From contig JAYFPY010000011.1 of assembly GCA_034927505.1 (NCBI GenBank), forward strand, positions 1 to 64,000: a DNA stretch of 64,000 nucleotides. The letters are read 5' to 3'. The notes below the pieces were generated by a model, which saw only the letters and a program-made list of their open reading frames with translations, searched no databases and had not been told where the DNA came from. The translations under genes were made by a program, and so were the position numbers. Positions within the stretch are counted from its first letter, which is position 1. Every line of letters starts with the position of its first letter. Below, one piece after another: positions 1 through 8,589 of the stretch. The stretch comes from RUG100 sp034927505. Its GTDB lineage: Bacteria; Bacillota; Clostridia; Peptostreptococcales; Anaerovoracaceae.

Positions 1-2
1 AT

Positions 3-128
3 GCAGCACAACCTTCCATGGATAAATCGTGGCCAGCTGTGCGGCTCGTTGAAGACGATAAAATCGTTCAGGGGTATCTGATCAAAGAAAACTTATCAAA
101 AAAGGTGTTTGCTCTTTTCCCACTGTAA
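3..128 (+). CDS. 3' end of an unidentified gene (C-terminal 41 residues)
   Basis: An open frame enters from the left edge and stops with TAA at 126-128. The visible tail includes WPAVRLVEDDKIVQGYLIKE. The pattern of a tryptophan, a VR pair and a GYL turn resembles the end of an SH3-like (SH3b) domain, which would fit a cell-wall-associated protein, but this rests on one short stretch. The start, full length and function lie outside the window. No terminator hairpin directly follows the stop. The next recognisable signal is a promoter about 30 bases downstream. Confidence 0.5.
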   Translation, partial: AAQPSMDKSWPAVRLVEDDKIVQGYLIKENLSKKVFALFPL

Positions 129-157
129 CTTGACACAATCGATTAGAATATATACTC

Positions 158-186
158 TTGACAAATGTTGTGATTTGGTGTATTTT
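158..186 (+). promoter_or_regulatory. Promoter for the DUF11 surface-protein gene
   Basis: A perfect -35 TTGACA (158-163), a 17-base spacer and -10 TATTTT (181-186). A start near 193 would give a leader of about 250 bases before the ATG at 445. That is long for this genome and contains the two hairpins listed next. Confidence 0.65.
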
Positions 187-236
187 TAACAGACAAAGGG
201 GAAATGAATCAGGGGTATACTAGGTTATGTGATGCA

Positions 237-273
237 AACGACCTTCGCGGATGATTGGCGGGGTTGTTTTTTT
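237..273 (+). terminator. Leader hairpin 1 with T-run (terminator/attenuator-like)
   Basis: The arms 237-248 and 258-268 pair over about 11 bp with one bulged C (242) and several G-U pairs. They enclose the loop GGATGATTG, and a run of seven T follows (267-273). It lies inside the predicted leader of the surface-protein gene, not after a gene, so an attenuation role is more likely than simple gene-end termination. Confidence 0.5.
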
Positions 274-360
274 ATTTAGAAAACAACGCTAAAAAGTGAA
301 TACTCCGGGGATATAGAAGTCGGTTTGGGACCCGGCACATGTAATGATGCATTTTTTGCA

Positions 361-390
361 GCCTTGCGCGGATGATTGCGCAGGGTTTTT
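361..390 (+). terminator. Leader hairpin 2 with T-run (terminator/attenuator-like)
   Basis: CCTTGCGC (362-369) pairs with GCGCAGGG (378-385) around the loop GGATGATT, and TTTTT follows (386-390). Loop and layout repeat those of the hairpin at 237-273, and both are preceded by GATGCA (231-236 and 346-351). It lies 54 bases before the ATG at 445, so most transcripts should stop here unless the hairpin is prevented from forming. Confidence 0.6.
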
Positions 391-444
391 ATTGTATATA
401 AATGAAATTATTTTACAAAGGATCAAAGAAAAGAGGAGATTGCA

Positions 445-3400
445 ATGAAGAAGAAGGGGAATGCGGGGAACAACTATCGAAGCCTGGCAAAACATAAATG
501 GCTATGCCTGGTTGTGGCAGTTGTTATGGCCCTGGGCACCGGCGGTGCCATCAGTGGAAATTCCTGGGCGGCCGATCAGAAGACAGGCAGTGATGAACAG
601 CAGACACAGTCAGTCGATCAGAACGCGTCAACCGTACAGGAAGCAGCAACGGAAAATGAAAATTCTGATTCTGCTGCAGCAGAATCAGAGAAATCAGCAA
701 CAGAAGAAAAAGCAGCTGCAAAAGAAAGTGCAGGAGAGGTTTCGCAGTCGGCGAAATCTGATTCAAGTTCAAAGAGCACTTCTAAATCTAAAAAAGCAGC
801 TACAACAAAATCCAACATCACACAGTTTGATTTTGGATTCCCGGAAGGAACTAAGCTGACAGATGGATACTATCAGGAGACAGCCGGCAGTTACGGCAAG
901 AAATCTGTAAAGACGCATCTGACATTCAAGGCCGGAGGCAACAACCTGCTGGCAGCAGATGAGATCCAGATCAGACTCCCTGCGTGTATATACGGCGGGA
1001 CCAACGGAGATCCGTCAGCGTATTTCAACGAAAGCGCATTGAAGACTTATGTGCCGGGTCCGTATAAAACAGCTGCGGATGTCCCTTCGGGCAACAACAG
1101 TTTCTATTATTATATAGATGATAATGGAACGACCGACGATAAAACAGATGATACCATCGTGATAAAGAACTGCAAGCCATGGGGCGCTGCAGATGCTTTC
1201 GATCTGGATCTGTATTATACTTATTCTCCGGAATATCTGAAGCAGAGTGCCGACAGCAGCAGTTCCACAGGCAGGAGTTATACAAATTCCTTTAAGGGAA
1301 CTGTGAGTATACCGGGCGCAACGAAAACTTCGGAGACCAATAAAGTAAAGGTAATAACAGATGTAAAGCTGGGACCTCTTTACAAATCAACTAATACGAA
1401 ATCAGAGACATGGAATGAGACGTGGCCTGCTGCAGCAAAACCAGCTGAACCGGAAAAATACACATATGTAGTATGGCAGTTTTATCAAAACCTAAGCGGA
1501 TACAGTACACAGCCGTACACTGTAAGTTTTCAGGAATCAATAGAGTCTCCGGGAGAGATAATCGCTTATACAAATCCTAACAGTACAGGATCCTGGAAAG
1601 CCGGCAGTCAGACAAACTTCAACAGCGACTGGGCATCGGCGATCAAAGTTGCTTTTAACGATTCGTCATATGGCACTGATAAAAACAACAGCAACTCATA
1701 TTATTATGTAATAGCAAAATATCCCAAATCTCAGCTTACTGCTAATAAAACAGTAAAAAATACAATAAAAACCAGCATGACCAGCAAGTACGGGACTACA
1801 GATTCAAAGACAACAACAGCAGAATACAAATACCAGACCGTCCAGAATGAATATACTACCGGGCCGGGACAATGGTCTTTTGTGCCGTCAAAAAGTGGCG
1901 CTCAGGAATCTGGAGTTGGCCGCATCGATATTTTGAAAAATGGAGGAAGCATAAACTTTACTCACACCATAAGTTCTTCAACTAAGGCGTATGGTATGAC
2001 GGCAGATACTATGACGAAGAATGCCGATGGCACTTATTCGTATACCGGGCTTGGAAACAACGCATATACTTCAAAACTGTATGATGATTACGTTGCTTTA
2101 GGCAATAAAATATTATCAGCGGGAGATTATTCTCTTGTATCGCTGGACAATATCAAATATACAGAGTATAAGATCAAACAGGATGAAAACAGCGGCATTT
2201 CGCAGCCTGCTGATACAGACTACGCAAACTATAAACCGATAGAAGTATACGGAAAAGTCGGCGGCACTTGGACTAAATATGCAACAGTCCAGCGCACCGG
2301 CGGCAATACGTATACGTACACCGGGGAAAACGGGGCTACATCCAGCGGCACTAAACTGACACTCCCTGCAAACGTTACGGCGATCTATTTGAAACATACC
2401 AGCAAAAAAGCAGGTGTGGATATATCTGCAAATCCAACAGTAAAGGTCAATGGGACCAGCAATGTCAAAGCTATCATAGGTGACAGCAGTTCTGTATCGT
2501 ACCAGAATATTGCGGGATTAAAAATAGACTGGAAAAATGGTCAATACAATGGTCTGGGACAATATTACCTTAGCAAAGGAGATATCACAGATATAATAAA
2601 TGCAAACGATAAGGCGGAGAATGGCACGAGCACTGCAATCAACCGAACAAGAGCAGAAAATGAATTGTCTGCATTGAAGGGCTTTTCAACAACAACGCTG
2701 AGCAGGATAAGCGGCCCGACGACGAATGGCAGCGGAAAATATGATACGGCCACATTCAGGATACTCGGCGGCAATTATTTGACATATTCATCTGATGTGA
2801 GTCTTGACACTGCAAAAGCGGCTGTGCCTGAACAGAAAACAGCCAAATTGTATACATTGCTTCCGGCAGGGACTACAGTGGATGTATCTTCCATAAAAGC
2901 ATATGAATGGGGCAGCATTGAAGCTGCCAAGGTAACGGGTATCCAGCAGAAAGACAACTGGAAGGGCACCGGCAGGACCATGCTGATCATCAGCGCAGCG
3001 ACAAACAATGAAAATTACTATAACACAGGAGGAACGAACCCGACATTGTACTCGGGATTCTATGCGGACTATAAAATCATAAACACATGGGACAATATTG
3101 TTGAGAACGGAAATGCAACACACAATTATGCAGCATATCAGAGTACTTCAGGAGAGTATATCAACGGAGCAGCCGATGACGGCAGCACGCTTCCATCATA
3201 CAATGCATCCGGCACAGATCTCAGACTTGCTTTCAATGATCTCAACGAGAATGGTGAAGAAAAAGGAAAGACTACCGGATATGCATATCAGAGAATAGAT
3301 TTTACTACTCCGTCAGCATCGGAGACCGGATTCAGAAAATCTGTAAAGAATCCTGACGATACAGTTTACACGCAGGAAACAACAGCAATGGCCGGTGGAG

Positions 3401-6400
3401 ACTACAGATACAGTCTGAGGATGGCAAATGCAGCAGGAACGACTGCAAAGAATCTGATATTCTACGATACACTTGAATCATCATATGGTTCGAATCATCA
3501 CTGGCAGGGAACATTCAACGGCGTAGATGTATCTGGCGCAACAGCAGCAGGGGCCAGTCCGGTAGTGTATTATTCTACCAAGATACTGACACCGAGGACG
3601 GACTCAAATGATGAGCTGGATAACAGCAGCGAATGGGTGAAGGCAGCAGAGTACACAGGAAAACTTTCTGCCGTCAAATCCGTAGCTATAGACCTTAGGA
3701 AAACTGCTGATGATGCAGACTTCACATTGGGAGAAAAGAAAGCTTTCACATGCTATATCAACATGAAAGCTACAGGCGATGTGCTGGCTAACATGGGAAA
3801 ATACAATGAAGATACCGACTACTATGCATACAACCAGGCGGTAATACAGCAGACATATAAATCCGGCGCAAGTGCAGAGACTACACCAAATCTGATGGAC
3901 TGCGTCATGACGAAAGTCAAACTTCAGGATCCGCCGTACATGGTAGAACTTGAAAAGACAGCGACACCGACAGCGGGAGACAGTGAAGAGAATGCGGCTG
4001 CAGTAGCAAAATATACTGATATAGATTATGATCTGAATGCAAAAAATGCTACGACAGCAACAACGGTTGAGAACGTAAAACTGGAAGATACTTTCCAGAC
4101 GGGTCTTGCATTGCCGAGCACTTCAGATATCAAATACTATGTGGGAGACAAGAAGACAGACTTAAAGAGCGTTACTGATACAGACAGCAGAGTAAAAGTT
4201 ACCATCAGCGGACAAAAACTGACATGGACAATAGATAAACTGGCCGGAAGCGAAGAAGTGCATCTGGCAGTACCTGTACAGACTACGCAGGCAGTTGGAA
4301 CTATAATAAAGAACAACTTTAAAGTAACAGAATACAATGATGTTGCTTTTACCGGAATCGAAAGTAACACGACATATCATAAAATCAGTGATGAAACAGT
4401 TGCTTCTATAGAGAAAACTTCAGATCCGAAATCCGGTACAGAAGCTGCACCGAAAGAAATCCCGGCATTCACAAATATAGCTTATACGATCGCGGCCAAG
4501 AACGGCCGGGAGACAAAGGCTTTGAAGAATGTGAAGATCGAAGACAGTTTTGACAGCAATCTGGACATCAGCAAAGCTTCGGAAGATACAGTGGTATTCT
4601 GGACGAGCAAGGATCCAACCAAGAAGAATATCTCAGAAGACGATAACGTTTCCATGAATAAAACCGGAAACAAGATCACGTTCACAGTCAAGTCCATGGC
4701 GGCAGGCGAGAAATATTATTTCACAGTCGATGCAGGGTCTAAGACAGGAACAGCGGAAACAGTAATAAAGAACAAAGCAACGATAATCGGATACAACGGT
4801 GGAGATGTAACTATCGACAGTGACTACACCTATCATAAGATAGCAGCCGATGACAGCAACTCGGCAGTCAAAATCGAAAAGAGTTCGAGCCCGGCATCCG
4901 GGACAGAAGCGGCGCCTACAGAAGTCGCAAAATACACGACTGTTCTGTACACACTGAAAGTAAGCAACATTTATGATCAGGATGTAGAAAACGTAAAAGT
5001 CAGCGATGCTATACCTGAAGGACTAGTCATAGACAAAGACAGTATCAAGGGAGGCACATCGGCTTCTCCAACAGAAAAGATCAACGCAGCTATATCAGGA
5101 CAGACCGTGTCAGTGAACATCGACAAGTTAGCTAAGAAGAGCAGCTACTACATTACGATACCGGTAAAGGTCAATGCAGCCGAAGGGACCTTTGTCAACC
5201 AGGCAAAGGTGACCGGATATAACGGAGGCACACTGACGAAGGCCGAAGAAAGCAACAAGACATACCACAAAGCGACGGCCAGTGCAGTATCCATAGAGAA
5301 GACTTCGGACCCTGCATCGGGAACTGAAACAAAACCGGCAGATGTTGCAATGCACAGTGCCGTTATGTACACATTGAAGGTCCACAACAGCGCAGCGGAA
5401 TCAGTTAAGAATGTTGCAGTCGAGGATGATCTTCCGGCAGGAATGGAATTTGACAACAAGACGGGGATCAAGGGTGGTACATCAGCTGATCAGGCAGCGG
5501 CAATTGCGACAACAGTAGCGGGACAGAATGTAAAAGTAACGATACCTGAAATAGCAGCAGGCGGCGATTATTACATTACAGTACCTGTAAAGGTTGAGCC
5601 GACAAAGGGCGATAAGAACAAAGATGGAGATTACATTTTTGTCAATCAGGCTAAAGTAACAGGTTACAACGGCAGCGCTCTTGACGAGGCGGTAACAAGT
5701 GAAAAGACTTATCACAAGGCAACGATGGGTTCACTGGATATTACAAAATCCGTTGATAAGACGATTGCAGAACCGGGAGATACTCTGACTTATACGATCA
5801 AAGTAAAGAACAGTACTGCAGTAGGCGTAGAAAATGCCATAGTGACCGATACAGTGCCTGAAGGACTGACCGTGAAAGAAGCCGGAGGCGGTACTCTAGC
5901 GGACAGTACAATGACATGGAGTCTTGGATCGGTAGCAGCCAACAGTGAGAAGACAATAACATTTACGACGGCAGTTCCGGAAGACGTCAAGGACGGACAT
6001 GTTTACAAGAATTCGGCAGCAGTGAATTATACTGATCCGCTGGATCCGGGAGATGCTGCGTCCAACGAAGTTGAAACAAAAGTTGAAAAACCGATAGTTG
6101 GAATAACAAAAGCCGTAAATAAAACGGAAGCTACACCGGGCGAAGATATTACTTATACTATCAACGTCAAAAACGATGGAAGCGGAACTGCGAAGAATGT
6201 TGTCGTAACAGACAAGATACCGGAAGGACTTAAATTCAAGGAAGCTGACAATAACGGTACGGAAGCTGACGGTACGGTAACATGGAATGTGGGAACCATG
6301 GCTGCAAACAGCGAAGTCACACTGACATTTACAGCGACGATCCCGACTGATGCAGTCAACGGAACAATTTACAAAAACACAGCAGAATTCACTCAGGATA

Positions 6401-6999
6401 AATATCCTGAAGGAAAATCGGAAGAAGTTGAGACGAAGGTACTGAGGGGCATACTGGAAGTCACAAAGACAGCAGATGTGAAGAACCCTGCAGCGGGAGA
6501 CAGTGTAAACTACACTATCACTGCTGAAAACAAAGGCGGCACAGTTGTCAGTGATGCGACTATTGAAGATACCATACCTGAAGGAATGACCTTCGTATCG
6601 GCATCAGGAAACGGCACTTACGCAAACGGCATCGTAACATGGAGCATAGGCGACATGAATGTCGGCGATAAAGTAACAGTAACAGTTGCTTTGACGGCAG
6701 CAAAAGATGCCAAAGACGACACGATATACAAGAATGTGGCAAAGGCTTCAGGAGATAAGGAAAAACCTTATGACACAGAAGCCACAGCTGAAGAAAGTGT
6801 TTCTGTTACAAATCCTCCGCAGAGCGGAACCGGATCGAAGACAGGAACGACGAGCAAAGGCAGCGGCACCGTGGCAAAATATACAGGTGCATCATCGACC
6901 AAGACCGGGGATGACTTCCCTACGACAGGACTAATAGTGCTGTTGGTACTGACAGGAGCTGCAGCAGTGTTGGCAGTAAGAAGGCATGAAGTCAAATAG
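445..6999 (+). CDS. Giant wall-anchored surface protein with seven DUF11-type repeats
   Basis: This 2184-residue protein is exported and probably covalently attached to the cell wall. Residues 1-44 form a signal peptide with a basic start, a hydrophobic core and an A-A-D cleavage region. Residues 45-125 are a low-complexity Q/E/S/A/K-rich stalk. Residues about 125-1160 are beta-rich and Tyr/Asn/Thr-rich, and I recognise no named domain there. Residues about 1165-2115 hold seven tandem repeats of the DUF11/TIGR01451 type. Each starts near (I/V)EKTSDP or ITKxV and contains (Y)T(I/L)xxxN. Four repeats end in TYHK. The C-terminus has the LPXTG-like motif FPTTG, a hydrophobic segment and RRHEVK. 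The start follows GAGGAGA seven bases upstream. An adhesin or matrix role is inferred from architecture. Only a class B sortase (28885) is in this window, so the anchoring enzyme probably lies elsewhere. Confidence 0.85.
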   Translation: MKKKGNAGNNYRSLAKHKWLCLVVAVVMALGTGGAISGNSWAADQKTGSDEQQTQSVDQNASTVQEAATENENSDSAAAESEKSATEEKAAAKESAGEVSQSAKSDSSSKSTSKSKKAATTKSNITQFDFGFPEGTKLTDGYYQETAGSYGKKSVKTHLTFKAGGNNLLAADEIQIRLPACIYGGTNGDPSAYFNESALKTYVPGPYKTAADVPSGNNSFYYYIDDNGTTDDKTDDTIVIKNCKPWGAADAFDLDLYYTYSPEYLKQSADSSSSTGRSYTNSFKGTVSIPGATKTSETNKVKVITDVKLGPLYKSTNTKSETWNETWPAAAKPAEPEKYTYVVWQFYQNLSGYSTQPYTVSFQESIESPGEIIAYTNPNSTGSWKAGSQTNFNSDWASAIKVAFNDSSYGTDKNNSNSYYYVIAKYPKSQLTANKTVKNTIKTSMTSKYGTTDSKTTTAEYKYQTVQNEYTTGPGQWSFVPSKSGAQESGVGRIDILKNGGSINFTHTISSSTKAYGMTADTMTKNADGTYSYTGLGNNAYTSKLYDDYVALGNKILSAGDYSLVSLDNIKYTEYKIKQDENSGISQPADTDYANYKPIEVYGKVGGTWTKYATVQRTGGNTYTYTGENGATSSGTKLTLPANVTAIYLKHTSKKAGVDISANPTVKVNGTSNVKAIIGDSSSVSYQNIAGLKIDWKNGQYNGLGQYYLSKGDITDIINANDKAENGTSTAINRTRAENELSALKGFSTTTLSRISGPTTNGSGKYDTATFRILGGNYLTYSSDVSLDTAKAAVPEQKTAKLYTLLPAGTTVDVSSIKAYEWGSIEAAKVTGIQQKDNWKGTGRTMLIISAATNNENYYNTGGTNPTLYSGFYADYKIINTWDNIVENGNATHNYAAYQSTSGEYINGAADDGSTLPSYNASGTDLRLAFNDLNENGEEKGKTTGYAYQRIDFTTPSASETGFRKSVKNPDDTVYTQETTAMAGGDYRYSLRMANAAGTTAKNLIFYDTLESSYGSNHHWQGTFNGVDVSGATAAGASPVVYYSTKILTPRTDSNDELDNSSEWVKAAEYTGKLSAVKSVAIDLRKTADDADFTLGEKKAFTCYINMKATGDVLANMGKYNEDTDYYAYNQAVIQQTYKSGASAETTPNLMDCVMTKVKLQDPPYMVELEKTATPTAGDSEENAAAVAKYTDIDYDLNAKNATTATTVENVKLEDTFQTGLALPSTSDIKYYVGDKKTDLKSVTDTDSRVKVTISGQKLTWTIDKLAGSEEVHLAVPVQTTQAVGTIIKNNFKVTEYNDVAFTGIESNTTYHKISDETVASIEKTSDPKSGTEAAPKEIPAFTNIAYTIAAKNGRETKALKNVKIEDSFDSNLDISKASEDTVVFWTSKDPTKKNISEDDNVSMNKTGNKITFTVKSMAAGEKYYFTVDAGSKTGTAETVIKNKATIIGYNGGDVTIDSDYTYHKIAADDSNSAVKIEKSSSPASGTEAAPTEVAKYTTVLYTLKVSNIYDQDVENVKVSDAIPEGLVIDKDSIKGGTSASPTEKINAAISGQTVSVNIDKLAKKSSYYITIPVKVNAAEGTFVNQAKVTGYNGGTLTKAEESNKTYHKATASAVSIEKTSDPASGTETKPADVAMHSAVMYTLKVHNSAAESVKNVAVEDDLPAGMEFDNKTGIKGGTSADQAAAIATTVAGQNVKVTIPEIAAGGDYYITVPVKVEPTKGDKNKDGDYIFVNQAKVTGYNGSALDEAVTSEKTYHKATMGSLDITKSVDKTIAEPGDTLTYTIKVKNSTAVGVENAIVTDTVPEGLTVKEAGGGTLADSTMTWSLGSVAANSEKTITFTTAVPEDVKDGHVYKNSAAVNYTDPLDPGDAASNEVETKVEKPIVGITKAVNKTEATPGEDITYTINVKNDGSGTAKNVVVTDKIPEGLKFKEADNNGTEADGTVTWNVGTMAANSEVTLTFTATIPTDAVNGTIYKNTAEFTQDKYPEGKSEEVETKVLRGILEVTKTADVKNPAAGDSVNYTITAENKGGTVVSDATIEDTIPEGMTFVSASGNGTYANGIVTWSIGDMNVGDKVTVTVALTAAKDAKDDTIYKNVAKASGDKEKPYDTEATAEESVSVTNPPQSGTGSKTGTTSKGSGTVAKYTGASSTKTGDDFPTTGLIVLLVLTGAAAVLAVRRHEVK

Positions 7000-7045
7000 G
7001 ATTGAATGCAACCGATCATATTTGATCTTTTGATCCTTTTGCAGG

Positions 7046-7076
7046 CGGTGGATCTACCTAGATCCACCGTCATTTT
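7046..7076 (+). terminator. Terminator after the surface-protein gene
   Basis: An 11-bp inverted repeat, CGGTGGATCTA (7046-7056) with TAGATCCACCG (7059-7069), is followed by a T-rich run ending in TTTTTT. It lies 47 bases after the stop codon. Confidence 0.85.
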
Positions 7077-7087
7077 TTACAACAAAA

Positions 7088-7120
7088 CAAAAGAACCGAA
7101 GTGTTTCTTCGGTTCTTTTG
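7088..7120. terminator. Second, probably bidirectional terminator hairpin
   Basis: A 14-bp stem, 7088-7101 with 7107-7120, with loop TGTTT. The arms carry an A-run on the left and a T-run on the right, so it could work on either strand. It backs up the terminator at 7046 and may also end the minus-strand purB-to-amidohydrolase transcript arriving from the right. Confidence 0.7.
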
Positions 7121-7159
7121 TAAAGTGTGTGTGTGTATTCAATAAAAGAAGGAAAGTAT

Positions 7160-7180
7160 GTATGGATATGATATCCATAC
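7160..7180. repeat. Near-perfect intergenic palindrome
   Basis: GTATGGATAT (7160-7169) and its exact reverse complement (7171-7180) are separated by one base. With almost no loop, a protein-binding site fits better than a terminator. It lies between two gene ends, and no promoter boxes were recognised beside it. The rest of 7121-7242 shows nothing recognisable. Confidence 0.35.
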
Positions 7181-7242
7181 CCTTAACTCATTTTCAATTA
7201 TAGCTTACTTTTGTGAAGATTGTGTGTAGATACAAATGTTTT

Positions 7243-7923
7243 TTATAATTGTTGTGAGGCCATCAATCTGTACCATTCCATATCGACTTCAGCCTCGGCA
7301 TCATAGACGGTCTCTCCGTTTATGACCAGTAATGCCACTTCAGGCAGCACGGCATTCTTTTTTCTCCTGAATTTGAAAGGATCCTCGCTGAATACAGCAA
7401 GATCTGCGTATCTGCCCGGTTTCAGCGATCCTGAGAGACTGTTTATCCCAAACCTGTCTGCAGCAGTAACAGTTCTTTTATCTATTTCTTCATGAGGACC
7501 GTGCATCGGTGTGTCAGAATACGGGTCATCCTCTGCGGCGGGAACAGATCCTGCTGCATCTTCGGGAAAGAGAAATCTTTGGGGGATGCGTTCATTTTCG
7601 TAAAGAGCTGTGCCGTATTTTTCTGCATTTTTTATGAAAATTGTCGTATATCCCTGCGCCTGCAGGTCGGTGCCGATTTCTTCATCATCGGACAAATCGA
7701 AACAGGCAGAGGGCAGAACACTGTCTGTGCCTATAAAACCGGGCAGAACAAACATTTCAGACAAATCGACGATCTGTGTGTTTTCGTCAGATAAAGAATC
7801 GACAAGATCCGCGCTGCCGGCGGCCTGTATGACCCCGCCCTTGGCAGCTATAGTATTGCAGCGGGGGTTTTCAGGGTCCTGAGTGTATACAAAAGCCCCT
7901 GTAAAAATCACATCTGCATACAT
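7243..7923 (-). CDS. Amidohydrolase-derived protein lacking the catalytic barrel
   Basis: 226 residues. The N-terminal ~65 match the composite beta-sandwich that opens metal-dependent amidohydrolases of the YtcJ/imidazolonepropionase type, leading to VLPGFIGTDS where active enzymes have PGFIDxHxH. The C-terminal ~80 match the closing part, with TVTAADRFGINSLSGSLKPG then a YADLAVF strand. Between them are only about 80 residues where family members carry some 300 of TIM barrel, so the metal-binding His and Asp residues are missing. The frame is nevertheless open and well formed. Its ATG overlaps the TetR stop by one base, so it is translationally coupled. It may be a pseudogene deleted in frame or a non-enzymatic derivative. 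Amidohydrolase activity is not expected. Confidence 0.7.
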   Translation of the reverse strand: MYADVIFTGAFVYTQDPENPRCNTIAAKGGVIQAAGSADLVDSLSDENTQIVDLSEMFVLPGFIGTDSVLPSACFDLSDDEEIGTDLQAQGYTTIFIKNAEKYGTALYENERIPQRFLFPEDAAGSVPAAEDDPYSDTPMHGPHEEIDKRTVTAADRFGINSLSGSLKPGRYADLAVFSEDPFKFRRKKNAVLPEVALLVINGETVYDAEAEVDMEWYRLMASQQL

Positions 7924-8579
7924 TATTTAGAACCCTTCAGATCAAGATTTGAAGCGAAGCCTTTTTTAGTCATCAGAACGGAGATACGTTTTTTTGCCGC
8001 TTCGGTAAAATTCGGTGCCAGCAATGAATATGCATGGACTACGGCATCTTTTGATACTCTGTCAGCTTCACTCTCGTCATTTACGACAGCCGCAAAGTTG
8101 GTCCAGCATGGACCCATTATCCAAAGGGCATCCGCCAGCAGCTTCTTCTGGACAGGTTTTAGAGGATTCATGATGCCGGTTTCTTCCCAGCTGTTCATGA
8201 CTTTCATCAGCTGATCCAACAGTTTTTTGCATCTCGGCCTGTAAAGATCCAACAAGATCGGATCATTTTTCAGAAGAGCAAAGACTTCAGCAAAGAAAAA
8301 TCGGTATTTATATATTACCTTTGAATAATCATCAAAGAAGTTCAGTATACCGTTTTCGGAGTGACCGAAATCCTCTCTGTAAAATAGCATGTCTACATTT
8401 GTAATGATATCTTCTGTCCAAATATCTCGGATAAGATGTTCTTTGTTATCGAAGTAATAGTATAAATTTCCCGGGCTGATCTTAAGTCTTTCTGAAAGCT
8501 GTACGGTACTCACACTTGTAGCGCCCTTTTCGTTGAACATTTCAACAGCTGCCTGTTTGATTTTTTCTCGAGTTTTCAT
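7923..8579 (-). CDS. TetR/AcrR-family transcriptional regulator
   Basis: 218 residues. The N-terminal ~50 form a TetR-type helix-turn-helix: KQAAVEMFNEKGATSVSTV, then LSERLKISPGNLYYYFDNKE, which is the recognition region with the family's YYYF hallmark. The rest is a helical ligand-binding and dimerisation domain that cannot be matched to a ligand by eye. The start at 8579 follows AAGGAG six bases upstream. The gene begins 11 bases after the end of alr and overlaps the amidohydrolase-like gene by one base, so it is co-transcribed with both. TetR proteins usually control themselves and neighbours, but no operator was recognised here. Confidence 0.85.
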   Translation of the reverse strand: MKTREKIKQAAVEMFNEKGATSVSTVQLSERLKISPGNLYYYFDNKEHLIRDIWTEDIITNVDMLFYREDFGHSENGILNFFDDYSKVIYKYRFFFAEVFALLKNDPILLDLYRPRCKKLLDQLMKVMNSWEETGIMNPLKPVQKKLLADALWIMGPCWTNFAAVVNDESEADRVSKDAVVHAYSLLAPNFTEAAKKRISVLMTKKGFASNLDLKGSK

Positions 8580-8589
8580 ATTGTTCTCC

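Noticed and set aside
130..156. Promoter TTGACA (130-135) with TATACT (151-156)
   Set aside because: The spacer is only 15 bases, and it lies just upstream of a better-spaced promoter at 158-186. It may be a remnant or weak second promoter.
3937..6790. CRISPR-like or simple DNA tandem repeat in the surface-protein gene
   Set aside because: The repetition is at protein-domain level (DUF11). The DNA units are diverged and lie in a continuous coding frame.
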